This document shows, in pieces, positions 36,903-44,570 of a stretch of DNA of 64,000 nucleotides. Each line of letters starts with the position of its first letter. Within the stretch, counting starts at the first letter, position 1. Below the pieces are notes generated by a model. It did not search any database and had not been told where the DNA came from. It saw only the letters and a list, made by a program, of their open reading frames with translations. The DNA comes from Mesorhizobium sp. B2-1-8 (GTDB lineage Bacteria > Pseudomonadota > Alphaproteobacteria > Rhizobiales > Rhizobiaceae), in contig NZ_CP083952.1 in the NCBI RefSeq assembly GCF_006442545.2, positions 1,601,001-1,665,000 of the forward strand, in the 5' to 3' direction. Position numbers and translations under genes: made by a program.

Positions 36903-37317
36903 TCTGGCATCCGGCGGCAAGCGCCTGCTCCTGGTCGCCGCATGCGCGTTGGTCGACGTCGACGGCCGGGTGCTGCTGGCACAGCGACCGCAAGGCAAAC
37001 AACTTGCCGGCCTGTGGGAGTTTCCCGGCGGCAAGGTCGAAGCCGGCGAGACGCCGGAGCAATGCCTCGTCCGTGAACTGCATGAGGAGATCGGCATCGA
37101 AACCGAGATCCCCTGCCTGGCGCCGCTGACCTTCGCAAGCCATTCCTATGGCGACTTCCATCTGCTGATGCCGCTATTCGTCTGCCGCCGCTTCCGCGGC
37201 ATCGCCCAGCCGCGGGAAGGGCAGGCGCTGAAATGGGTGCGGCCCAAACAGATGCGCGACCATCCGATGCCGCCGGCCGATGCGCCATTGATCCCGTTCC
37301 TCATCGATCTTCTTTGA
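36895..37317 (+). CDS. mutT: 8-oxo-dGTP diphosphatase MutT
   Basis: A 140-residue Nudix hydrolase that clears oxidised dGTP. The Nudix box starts at GGKVEAGETPEQ and ends RELHEEIGI (about residues 42-66). The N-terminal VAACALVDVDGRVLLAQRPQ and WEFPGGK are typical MutT. It overlaps the GNAT gene by 8 bases, so the argJ-GNAT-mutT set is one transcript. Confidence 0.93.
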   Translation: MNNLASGGKRLLLVAACALVDVDGRVLLAQRPQGKQLAGLWEFPGGKVEAGETPEQCLVRELHEEIGIETEIPCLAPLTFASHSYGDFHLLMPLFVCRRFRGIAQPREGQALKWVRPKQMRDHPMPPADAPLIPFLIDLL

Positions 37318-37434
37318 GGTCTGACCGGACCACGGTCCATATCGGCCAGCGTTAATGGAAGATTTATCTCATCATGAAAAATTGATGCATGGCCGTTTTC
37401 GTGCGGCAGCCGCCATTCGTTGGGGAGCGATAGA

Positions 37435-37749
37435 ATGAGCCTGGACAGGGATTGGGATTCGATCCGGCCCGACCGCGGTTTTCGTGCCGCCGATGCTGGC
37501 ATGGGGGTCCTGCGGGTCACGCTGCTGTTCGGATCGGCCGCGGTGGCGCTGGCGCTGATCGCGACCCCTTTCCTCGACAGCCAGACGCGTTCGCAAACGG
37601 CTCGCGATGACTTCCCCGGCCTCGACATGGCGGCCACCGGTTCGATCGGCCATCGCAGCACTTATACGGTGCGCCGCAGCGTGCTGCAGGCCGCGCCCGA
37701 TGGGGTCTGTATTATCCGCTCCGATGGCAAACGCAGTGGCGACTGCTGA
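37435..37749 (+). CDS. Hypothetical single-span membrane protein
   Basis: A 104-residue protein with an acidic cytosolic N-terminus (MSLDRDWDSIRPDRGFRAAD), one transmembrane helix at about residues 24-46 (VLRVTLLFGSAAVALALIA) and a soluble C-terminus with two cysteines (GVCIIRS and GDC at the end). GGGGAG eight bases before ATG 37435 fixes the start. It precedes a Flp pilin gene and may be envelope-related; I do not recognise a family with confidence. Confidence 0.75.
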   Translation: MSLDRDWDSIRPDRGFRAADAGMGVLRVTLLFGSAAVALALIATPFLDSQTRSQTARDDFPGLDMAATGSIGHRSTYTVRRSVLQAAPDGVCIIRSDGKRSGDC

Positions 37750-37859
37750 CAAAGGTTAAGACATTTCCGAAAGGCGGCGATTTCATCGCCTGTTAAGCCT
37801 TTGCCGTTAACCTTTCTTAACAGATCGGCGGTAAGGTCGCGGCAAGAGGGAATTGAGTG

Positions 37860-38039
37860 ATGAAAACAGTGCTGCTGCGCTTTCTGAAGGACGAAAACGG
37901 CGCCACGGCCGTCGAATACGGCCTGATTGTCTGCGTGTTGTCGCTGACGATCATCGGCGGTATCAGCCAGGTCTTCAATTCGATTACCTGGCTGTTCAGC
38001 GACGATTCCAGCAGACTTGCCAACGCCTTCGCCCCCTAG
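37860..38039 (+). CDS. Flp family type IVb pilin
   Basis: A 59-residue prepilin. The leader MKTVLLRFLKDENG ends at the prepilin peptidase site, and the mature part starts ATAVEYGLIV with the conserved Glu5 and Tyr6, followed by the hydrophobic stretch VLSLTIIGGIS. The start ATG 37860 is preferred to an overlapping GTG 37857. No tad/cpa assembly genes are in the window, so this is an isolated pilin locus. Confidence 0.92.
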   Translation: MKTVLLRFLKDENGATAVEYGLIVCVLSLTIIGGISQVFNSITWLFSDDSSRLANAFAP

Positions 38040-38059
38040 AGCTAGTGCCCGCGAACGGG

Positions 38060-38920
38060 TCAATGTCCTTCAGGATCCTCCAATATAGTCTTTAGCGAAA
38101 CCTTGGCCGAACCGGGTTTCAGCGGCTTTTGCTGCGACGCGTCGGGCGCCCAGCCTGACATCCAGACAATCGAGAAGCTTGCCCTGATGCGACCATCGGG
38201 ATCGGAAAAGCGTTCGGCGTAGATTTCCGCAGCGCGGGCAAACAACCTGCGTGAGCCTGGCCGCCGGCTACGATCGGCAAGCGCGGTGGTTTCGCCCATG
38301 GCACGCAGATCGGCCATAAGCGCAAACAGGTTGGCATAGCGCACGGTCACCGTCTCGACGTCGGCGACCGGCAGCGCGAAACCGGCGCGCTGCAGCAGTG
38401 CGCCGGCGTCACGCACATCGGTGAACGGGATGATGCGCGGGCTGGCGCCACCGTAGATGTCGGTTTCCGCGGCAAGCAGGCTTTCGCGCAGTTCTGCAAG
38501 CGTGCCGGCGCCTGCGAAGGCGCCCAGGAAAAGTCCGTCCGGCCGCAGGGCGCGGCGGATCTGGATCAGCATGCCCGGGATGTCGTTCATCGCCTGCAGC
38601 GACAAAAGCGACACCACCAGATCGAGACCCTGCGGCTCGAACGGCACGGTCTCCAGCGGTGCAATCAAACCGGCGGCACCATTCAGGAAAGCCGCGTCCA
38701 TCTCGACACGGGCGATGTCCGCTACCTTGCCGCTCCGCGCAAGGACGTCGGCCGCGGCCGAGGTCTGGCAAAACAGCACCGCCGCCTTGGCGAACCTGCG
38801 CTCGACGGCGCCCAGCCGGTCGGCAAGGTCCTCGGCGGCGCGATGCATGAGGAAGTCGGCACCGTCAACCGGATGGATCAGCGCGCGCCGCTTGTGCGCC
38901 AGCCACAGAGAGGTATCCAT
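38060..38920 (-). CDS. SAM-dependent methyltransferase, BioC/NDUFAF5-like
   Basis: A 286-residue class I methyltransferase-like protein. The acidic loop region is AAVLFCQTSAAADVLA then IARVEMDAAFL, and the family-specific motifs are DLVVSLLSLQAMNDIPGMLI near residue 105 and PDGLFLGAFAGAGTLAELR near 130. This pattern matches the bacterial relatives of the complex I assembly factor NDUFAF5, annotated as BioC-like in Rhizobiales. ATG 38920 (MDTSLWLAHKRR) is chosen over TTG 38932. It is divergent from comF. Confidence 0.8.
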   Translation of the reverse strand: MDTSLWLAHKRRALIHPVDGADFLMHRAAEDLADRLGAVERRFAKAAVLFCQTSAAADVLARSGKVADIARVEMDAAFLNGAAGLIAPLETVPFEPQGLDLVVSLLSLQAMNDIPGMLIQIRRALRPDGLFLGAFAGAGTLAELRESLLAAETDIYGGASPRIIPFTDVRDAGALLQRAGFALPVADVETVTVRYANLFALMADLRAMGETTALADRSRRPGSRRLFARAAEIYAERFSDPDGRIRASFSIVWMSGWAPDASQQKPLKPGSAKVSLKTILEDPEGH

Positions 38921-38997
38921 TATAGGCTGCAAGGGATGGGTCCTTGTATGTCCGCGCCCTGATATGGTTCGTATAGTGGCGACGAGAAACCAACCAC

Positions 38998-39822
38998 GTG
39001 GCCGATCCGATGCCCAAGATCAAGTCCGACGAGATCAGGAAGCTGGCTGGATCGGCAGCCCGGTCGGCAGCTCGCTCGGTTTTGGGCTGGCCAGCGAGGA
39101 TCCTGTTTCCACCGGTCTGCGCCGGTTGCCGCCGGCAGGTCTCGCAGCCCGGCGTGCTGTGCGGCGCCTGCTGGCCGAAGCTGCGGCTGCTGGAGCGGCC
39201 CTGGTGCCCGGTGATGGGCACGCCGTTCACCCACCACATGGGCGAGGGTTTTCTGTCGGCGGAGGCGATCGCCGATCCGCCGCCCTTCGAACGGGCGCGG
39301 GCAGCGGTCGCCTATTCCGGTGTTGCCCGCCAGATGGTGCAAGGGCTGAAATACCAGGACCGCACGGATCTCGCTCCCTGGATGGCGCGGTGGATGGTCC
39401 GCGTGGGCGCCGACCTCATCGCCGACGCGGATGTGGTGGTGCCTGTGCCGCTGCATTGGCGCCGTTTTTTCCGGCGGCGGTTCAACCAATCGGCGGAACT
39501 GGCGCGCGCGGTTTGCGAGCTCAGCGGGCTGTCTTTCGCGCCTTCCGCCATGCGTCGTGTCAAACTCACGCGCCAGCAGGTCGGACTGGAGCGGCAGGAG
39601 CGCGAGGAAAACGTGCGCGCCGCCTTTCGCGTGCCCGCCGAGGCCGAGATCGAGATTGCCGGCCGCCGGGTGCTTCTGATCGACGATGTCTACACCACCG
39701 GCGCCACCGTGCGTGCCGCCACCAAGGCGCTGAAAAGGGGAGGCGCCGCCGCCGTCGACGTGCTGACCTTTGCCCGCGTGTTGCCGGGGGACTTCCGGGC
39801 GGACGAGTCCGCGACTATATAA
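38998..39822 (+). CDS. ComF family phosphoribosyltransferase-like protein
   Basis: A 274-residue ComF homologue. It has an N-terminal double zinc finger (FPPVCAGCRRQVSQPGVLCG, with further CGACW) at about residues 37-58 and a C-terminal PRTase domain with the PRPP loop VLLIDDVYTTGATVRAA near residue 222. GTG 38998 and ATG 39010 (MPKIKSDEIRK) are both possible starts. ComF is linked to DNA uptake in transformable bacteria; in Rhizobiales the role is unclear. The grxC gene follows 25 bases later. Confidence 0.88.
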   Translation: MADPMPKIKSDEIRKLAGSAARSAARSVLGWPARILFPPVCAGCRRQVSQPGVLCGACWPKLRLLERPWCPVMGTPFTHHMGEGFLSAEAIADPPPFERARAAVAYSGVARQMVQGLKYQDRTDLAPWMARWMVRVGADLIADADVVVPVPLHWRRFFRRRFNQSAELARAVCELSGLSFAPSAMRRVKLTRQQVGLERQEREENVRAAFRVPAEAEIEIAGRRVLLIDDVYTTGATVRAATKALKRGGAAAVDVLTFARVLPGDFRADESATI

Positions 39823-39847
39823 GTCGGCAACGGAAGCGGAATTCGTC

Positions 39848-40117
39848 ATGGTCGATGTCACGATCTATACGCGCATGATGTGCGGCTATTGCACGGCGGC
39901 CAAGCGGCTGCTGGAGCGCAAGGGTGTTGCCTATACCGAGCACGACGCTTCCTTCTCACCGGAACTGCGCCAGGAGATGATGTCGCGGGCTCGCGGGCGC
40001 ACGACCTTTCCGCAGATTTTCATCGGCGACACGCATGTCGGCGGCTGCGACGACCTCCACGAACTGGAGGCAGAAGGCCGACTGGACAAACTGCTCGCCA
40101 ACGGTTCGTCGATTTGA
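39848..40117 (+). CDS. grxC: Glutaredoxin 3
   Basis: An 89-residue glutathione-dependent thiol oxidoreductase. The active site CGYC lies at about residues 12-15 (YTRMMCGYCTAAKRLLE), and the cis-proline and glutathione-binding region is GRTTFPQIFIGDTHVGGCDD. ATG 39848 begins MVDVTIYTR. It is placed between comF and a nitrilase gene, a conserved order in Rhizobiales. Confidence 0.95.
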   Translation: MVDVTIYTRMMCGYCTAAKRLLERKGVAYTEHDASFSPELRQEMMSRARGRTTFPQIFIGDTHVGGCDDLHELEAEGRLDKLLANGSSI

Positions 40118-40127
40118 GGGTATGACA

Positions 40128-40988
40128 ATGAGTGTTTTCAAGGCGGCGGCAGTGCAGATGCGTTCGGGCGAGAGCCCCGAACGCAATGCGGCCGACATGG
40201 AGCGGCTGGTGCGCGAGGCGGCCGGCCAGGGCGCGACCTATATCCAGACGCCGGAGATGACCGGCGCGCTGATCCGCGACAGGCAAGCGCGCGCCGCGTC
40301 CTTCACCTCCGAGGACAAGGACATCGTCGTCTCGACGGCGCGCAAGCTGGCGCGCGAACTCGGCGTGTTCCTGCATATCGGCTCGACCGCGATCCTGCGC
40401 GCCGACGGCAAACTCGCCAACCGCGCGCTCCTGTTCGGCCCCGATGGCGCGACGCTCGCCACTTACGACAAGATCCACATGTTCGACGTCGATCTCGACA
40501 ATGGCGAGAGCTGGCGTGAATCGGCCGCCTACGAGCCCGGCACGGAGGCCGTCGTCACCGGGATCGGGGGCGCGAAGCTCGGCTTTGCCGTCTGCTACGA
40601 TCTGCGTTTTCCGCAACTGTTCCGCGCCGAGGCGATGGCCGGCGCCGACCTGCTTTCCGTGCCCGCCGCCTTCACCCGCCAGACCGGCGAGGCGCACTGG
40701 CATGTGCTGCTGAGAGCGCGCGCCATCGAGAACGGTGCTTTTGTCGTCGCCGCCGCGCAGGGTGGCCTGCATGAAGACGGCCGCGAGACCTATGGGCACT
40801 CGCTGATCGTCGATCCGTGGGGCCGCATCATCGCGGAAGCCGCTCATGACGAGCCTGACGTGATCGTCGCCGAGATCGACCCGGCGCAGTCGATTGCCGC
40901 GCGCAAGAAGATCCCCAATTTGAAAAATGCGCGGGATTTCACCATCGATGCCGGCGAGGCGCCGCGTCTCAGGGGTGCCGCCTCTTGA
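40128..40988 (+). CDS. Carbon-nitrogen hydrolase (Nit1-like, deaminated glutathione amidase)
   Basis: A 286-residue nitrilase-superfamily amidase. The Glu-Lys-Cys triad is visible as TPEMTGAL (near 43), YDKIHMFDVDL (near 115) and GFAVCYDLRFPQLF (near 153). It most resembles Nit1, which repairs deaminated glutathione, and the neighbouring glutaredoxin gene fits that. ATG 40128 is chosen because GAGGG lies seven bases before it; ATG 40122 is in frame. The next gene overlaps its stop by four bases. Confidence 0.88.
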   Translation: MSVFKAAAVQMRSGESPERNAADMERLVREAAGQGATYIQTPEMTGALIRDRQARAASFTSEDKDIVVSTARKLARELGVFLHIGSTAILRADGKLANRALLFGPDGATLATYDKIHMFDVDLDNGESWRESAAYEPGTEAVVTGIGGAKLGFAVCYDLRFPQLFRAEAMAGADLLSVPAAFTRQTGEAHWHVLLRARAIENGAFVVAAAQGGLHEDGRETYGHSLIVDPWGRIIAEAAHDEPDVIVAEIDPAQSIAARKKIPNLKNARDFTIDAGEAPRLRGAAS

Positions 40989-41410
40989 TCCGCTTTTCCC
41001 TCATCTGCGAAAACGAGCACCAGTTCGAGGGCTGGTTTCGCAGCAATGACGACTTCGATACGCAAAAGAAGCGCGGCTTTGTCGATTGCCCAAGCTGTGG
41101 TTCGCACAAGGTTGAGAAGGCCCTGATGGCGCCGGCCGTTTCCACGGCCCGCAAGCAGGAAACCATAGCCCTTGCGATGGGCGAGGCGCAGAAGCAGGCC
41201 ATGGCGCAACTGAAGGCGATGGCCGAGAAGGTGCGCGAGAATGCCGACTATGTCGGCGACAAGTTCGCCGAGGAAGCGCGCAAGATCCACTTCGGCGAAA
41301 CCGACGCGCGCGGCATCTATGGCGAGGCGACGCTGGAAGAGGCCAAGGGCCTTGCCGAGGACGGCGTCGATTTCATGCCGATCCCGAGCTTTCCGGAGGA
41401 CCGGCACTGA
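40985..41410 (+). CDS. DUF1178 family protein
   Basis: A 141-residue protein of unknown function. The N-terminus MIRFSLICENEHQFEGWFRS and the zinc-knuckle-like CPSCGSHKVEKALMAPAV are the family signature; the first cysteine is C8. A long helical middle (IALAMGEAQKQAMAQLKAMAEK) follows. Translation starts at TTG 40985, overlapping the stop of the nitrilase gene as TTGA, so the two are coupled. Confidence 0.9.
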   Translation: MIRFSLICENEHQFEGWFRSNDDFDTQKKRGFVDCPSCGSHKVEKALMAPAVSTARKQETIALAMGEAQKQAMAQLKAMAEKVRENADYVGDKFAEEARKIHFGETDARGIYGEATLEEAKGLAEDGVDFMPIPSFPEDRH

Positions 41411-41532
41411 AATCCCGGGCGGCCTCGCAACGGCCCCGGAGGGCCGAAAAGCAACTGGCCCCAAAACTATCGTTCAGTTCAGCTTTTGACCGGTTAGGCG
41501 TCAGGTTCAGCGACAAGAGAACCGTCGAGGGA

Positions 41533-42090
41533 ATGCTGATTCTCTATGATGCTGACAAGGGCGGTCGTGACGTAGATAAAGTCGTAGCCGCGCTGCAGCT
41601 GATACGCGGCGTCGATCCTATTCGATACCGACAGGTAGTCAGGGATCTCAGTCGGATTTGGATCACCACCATAGCGGGCGCGGCAGGCCAGTTTATACAG
41701 TCGACGTCGACCTGCGAGCTCGATGAACGGTTCCTCGCAGCCGAGCACATATCGGTTGAGGAGGTGGCCGGTGCCATCGTGCATGAGGCCACGCATGCGC
41801 GTCTCCACCATTGGGCTATCGGCTATGACGAAGAATTGCGCGACCGGTTGGAAGGTATCTGCATGGGGCGCGAGCTGGCCTTTGCTGCCAAATTGGCGAA
41901 CGGAACCGGCATTCGCCGATGGGTTGAGGCCAGGCAAAACGGGTCTGTGGACTATTCCGATACTGCGTTCAATAACCGGCAGATTGCCGGGGCGAGAGAT
42001 GCCTTGATCTACCTGGGTACGCCGCGCTGGATCGCGGAAATGGTTGCGTCCATCGCGCGATGGCGGCGGCGCGGAAGCGCCAAACGATAA
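41533..42090 (+). CDS. Hypothetical protein with HExxH metal-binding motif
   Basis: A 185-residue protein with IVHEATHARLHHW at about residues 82-94, a zincin-like HExxH motif; a downstream glutamate or histidine could complete the site (DEELRDRLEGICMGRELAFA). It could be a small metallopeptidase, but no named family is recognised. ATG 41533 is the first start. The frame stays open for more than 100 bases upstream and the segment just before, SSAFDRLGVRFSDKRTVEG, reads like real protein, so the gene may use a non-standard start or have lost its 5' end. Confidence 0.7.
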   Translation: MLILYDADKGGRDVDKVVAALQLIRGVDPIRYRQVVRDLSRIWITTIAGAAGQFIQSTSTCELDERFLAAEHISVEEVAGAIVHEATHARLHHWAIGYDEELRDRLEGICMGRELAFAAKLANGTGIRRWVEARQNGSVDYSDTAFNNRQIAGARDALIYLGTPRWIAEMVASIARWRRRGSAKR

Positions 42091-42159
42091 GTCGGAAGCG
42101 CTTTCGGTCGGCCGAATTGGTCAATTGCTTCGGCCCGGCTCTGAGTCGCCCGCTGTTGT

Positions 42160-42645
42160 TCACCTCGTGCTCACGATCAACTTTTCCAGCAGTCTGGCCA
42201 GCGTTTCCCGCTCGGCGCTGGTCAGGCCGGCTAGGATTTCATGCTCGTTGGCGACGTGGGCGGTGAGCGCCTCGTCGATCAACTCGCGGCCTTTCGCAGT
42301 GAGCTGCACGACGACACCGCGCCGGTCGCTGGGGTGCGGCGCGCGCTGGGTGAGCCCAGCCTTCTCCAACCGGTCGAGTCGGGCGGTCATGGCCCCGGAT
42401 GTGACCATCGTCGCTTCGTAAAGCTCGGTTGGCGTCAGGGCGTAGGGAGCGCCGGACCGGCGCAATGTCGCCAGCACGTCGAATTCGCCGGACTGCAGGT
42501 CAAAGCGGGCGAAGAGCGGCGCGAGACGGTCGCGCGCGATCAGCGAGGACGCTTCATTCAGGCGGCCGATCACTCCCATCGGCGTGACGTCAAGGTCCGG
42601 CCGCTCCTTCCGCCACTGCTCTATCGCTCTCGCCGCACGGTCCAT
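42160..42645 (-). CDS. MarR family transcriptional regulator
   Basis: A 161-residue winged-helix regulator. The recognition region is LTPTELYEATMVTSGAMTAR (about residues 70-90) and the wing is THLDR-type, seen as LEKAGLTQRAPHPSDRRGVV. ATG 42645 (MDRAARAIEQW) is preferred; GTG 42654 is in frame. It is divergent from an EamA transporter gene, with two operator-like sites between them, so it probably represses the exporter and itself. Confidence 0.9.
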   Translation of the reverse strand: MDRAARAIEQWRKERPDLDVTPMGVIGRLNEASSLIARDRLAPLFARFDLQSGEFDVLATLRRSGAPYALTPTELYEATMVTSGAMTARLDRLEKAGLTQRAPHPSDRRGVVVQLTAKGRELIDEALTAHVANEHEILAGLTSAERETLARLLEKLIVSTR

Positions 42646-42661
42646 GTGTCTCACCGCAAAG

Positions 42662-42705
42662 TATCTTGACGTTAAGAATCTTTGCGCTATCTTACTTTAA
42701 GTTAG
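42662..42705. promoter_or_regulatory. Two operator-like sites in the marR-eamA gap
   Basis: TATCTTGACGTTAAGAAT (42662-42679) holds the palindrome TCTT-N6-AAGA. A second, weaker copy TATCTTACTTTAAGTTAG (42688-42705) begins 26 bases later. Such TATCTT-N-AAGATA sites are typical of MarR-family operators. Confidence 0.55.
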
Positions 42706-42746
42706 AGTGATCGCCAAGCGCGACCTCGCAGCGACAGGATCATTCG

Positions 42747-43661
42747 ATGAAACCTCTCTGGGATTCGGCGCTCGGCCTGCTGGTCGTCACCGGCGGCCTG
42801 CTTGGCCTGACGCTGCCTTTCGGCAAGCTCGCCACGGCGGCCGGCGTGCCGGCCATGGTCTGGGCCTTCGTCGTCTCGCTCGGCGCCGGCGGCGTGCTTC
42901 TCGCCGTATTGCTCCTGCGCGGCCAGCGCATCCGGCTCACCGCGCACAAACTGCGCTATTTCTTCGTCACCGCCGCCGTGTCCTATGCCGTCCCCAATCT
43001 CCTGATGTTTTCGGCCATTCCACATCTGGGCGCCGGCTACACCGGCATCATGTTCACGCTGTCGCCGGTCGTCACGCTGGTGTTTTCGATCCTGCTCGGT
43101 GTCCGGCGCCCCAACATGCTGGGCATCGCCGGCATCGCCGTCGGCTTCGTTGGCGCGGTCATGGTGGCGGCGACGCGTGGCGAGGCCGGCCAGCCGGCGG
43201 AAATCGTCTGGGTCATCATTGGCCTGCTCATTCCCGTCAGTCTCGCTGCCGGCAACATCTACCGCACCATCGACTGGCCGGAAGGGACCGGTCCTATCGA
43301 ACTCGCGGTCGGCAGCCATCTGGCGTCGGCGGCGATGCTGCTCGTCGGCATCGTGACCTTGTTTGGCGGCAAGGCCTTCATCCAGCTTGGCACCGTGCCG
43401 CTCACCGCAGTGGCGCAGATGGCCTCGGCATCGGCGATGTTTGCTTTCTTCTTCCGGCTGCAGGCGGTGGGCGGCCCGGTCTATCTCAGCCAGATCGGCT
43501 ATGTCGCGGCGGCCGTCGGCTTGTTTGCCGGTACGATCTTCCTTGGCGAAAACTATCAGCCGCTGACCTGGATCGGCGCCGTCATCATCACAGCCGGCGT
43601 GTTCATCACCACAAAGGCGCAGAGCCAGACCGCTGCGAGGGCGCAGAACCAGGCCGCCTAA
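42747..43661 (+). CDS. EamA/DMT family transporter
   Basis: A 304-residue inner-membrane protein with ten predicted helices in two EamA halves. The first half shows LLGLTLPFGKLATAAGVPA and SYAVPNLLMFSAIPHLGAGY; the second ends GYVAAAVGLFAGTIFLGENY and a C-terminal TKAQSQTAARAQNQAA tail. It would export a metabolite or drug. Its divergent MarR neighbour suggests induction by the exported compound, which is unknown. Confidence 0.88.
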   Translation: MKPLWDSALGLLVVTGGLLGLTLPFGKLATAAGVPAMVWAFVVSLGAGGVLLAVLLLRGQRIRLTAHKLRYFFVTAAVSYAVPNLLMFSAIPHLGAGYTGIMFTLSPVVTLVFSILLGVRRPNMLGIAGIAVGFVGAVMVAATRGEAGQPAEIVWVIIGLLIPVSLAAGNIYRTIDWPEGTGPIELAVGSHLASAAMLLVGIVTLFGGKAFIQLGTVPLTAVAQMASASAMFAFFFRLQAVGGPVYLSQIGYVAAAVGLFAGTIFLGENYQPLTWIGAVIITAGVFITTKAQSQTAARAQNQAA

Positions 43662-43718
43662 GCTTCTTTGGCCTCGCCGCCGGCCCCGGCCGTGCGTTTC
43701 GGCGGGAGGATTGGCTGT

Positions 43719-44468
43719 TCAGACCGATCCCTTCTCCGCCAGCACCATGTAGTTGACGTCCATGTCCTTCGACCGCGACCAGCGGTCGGCAAGCGGATTG
43801 TAGGAGACGCCGGTGCGGTCGATGATGGTCAGGCCGGCGGCGCCAAGCGCCTTTTCCAGCTCTTCCGGGCGCACCAGCTTGCCGAACTGATGGGTGCCGC
43901 GCGGCAACCAGCGCAACACATATTCGGCACCGATGATGGCCAGGCCGAGCGCCTTCAGCGTGCGGTTGATGGTGGCCACGAACATGATGCCGCCGGGCTT
44001 GACCATCTCGCCGCATTTGGCGACGAACAGGTCGATGTCGGCGACATGTTCGACCACTTCCATGTTGAGGACGACATCGAATTTCTCGCCGGCGTCGGCG
44101 AGATCTTCTGCCGTCGTGGCGCGATAGTCCACGCTCACATTGCCTTCGGCGGCATGCAGTTTCGCCACTTCTATGTTTATTCCGGAGGCATCCGCTCCGA
44201 CCACATCGGCGCCGAGCCGCGCCATCGGCTCGCACAAAAGGCCACCGCCGCAGCCGATGTCGAGGATACGCAGGCCCTCGAAAGGCCGCGCCGCGCGCGG
44301 GTCGCGGCCGAAGCGCGCCGCGATCTGGTCGCGGATATAGGAAAGCCGAACCGGGTTGAATTTGTGCAGCGGACGGAACTTGCCGTTCGGGTTCCACCAT
44401 TCGGCGGCAAGGGCGGAAAAGCGTTCCACTTCTCCGGCATCGATCGTCGATCGTCGGGGCTCAGGCAT
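43719..44468 (-). CDS. ubiG: Ubiquinone biosynthesis O-methyltransferase
   Basis: A 249-residue SAM-dependent enzyme that performs both O-methylations in ubiquinone synthesis. The SAM loop is [20 protein letters not shown] near residue 68; N-terminal [20 protein letters not shown] and the later [20 protein letters not shown] are UbiG-specific. GAGGAG precedes ATG 44468; a longer frame to 44510 is not supported. Confidence 0.95.
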   Translation of the reverse strand: MPEPRRSTIDAGEVERFSALAAEWWNPNGKFRPLHKFNPVRLSYIRDQIAARFGRDPRAARPFEGLRILDIGCGGGLLCEPMARLGADVVGADASGINIEVAKLHAAEGNVSVDYRATTAEDLADAGEKFDVVLNMEVVEHVADIDLFVAKCGEMVKPGGIMFVATINRTLKALGLAIIGAEYVLRWLPRGTHQFGKLVRPEELEKALGAAGLTIIDRTGVSYNPLADRWSRSKDMDVNYMVLAEKGSV

Positions 44469-44570
44469 CGGTTGGTCTCCTCGGACGCTAGGAAGTCGGG
44501 CGTGAGGCATCGAATGTCAAGGCAACAATTTTCAATGCTGACAAAGTGACTGGACCGACCAAAGGCCAGC

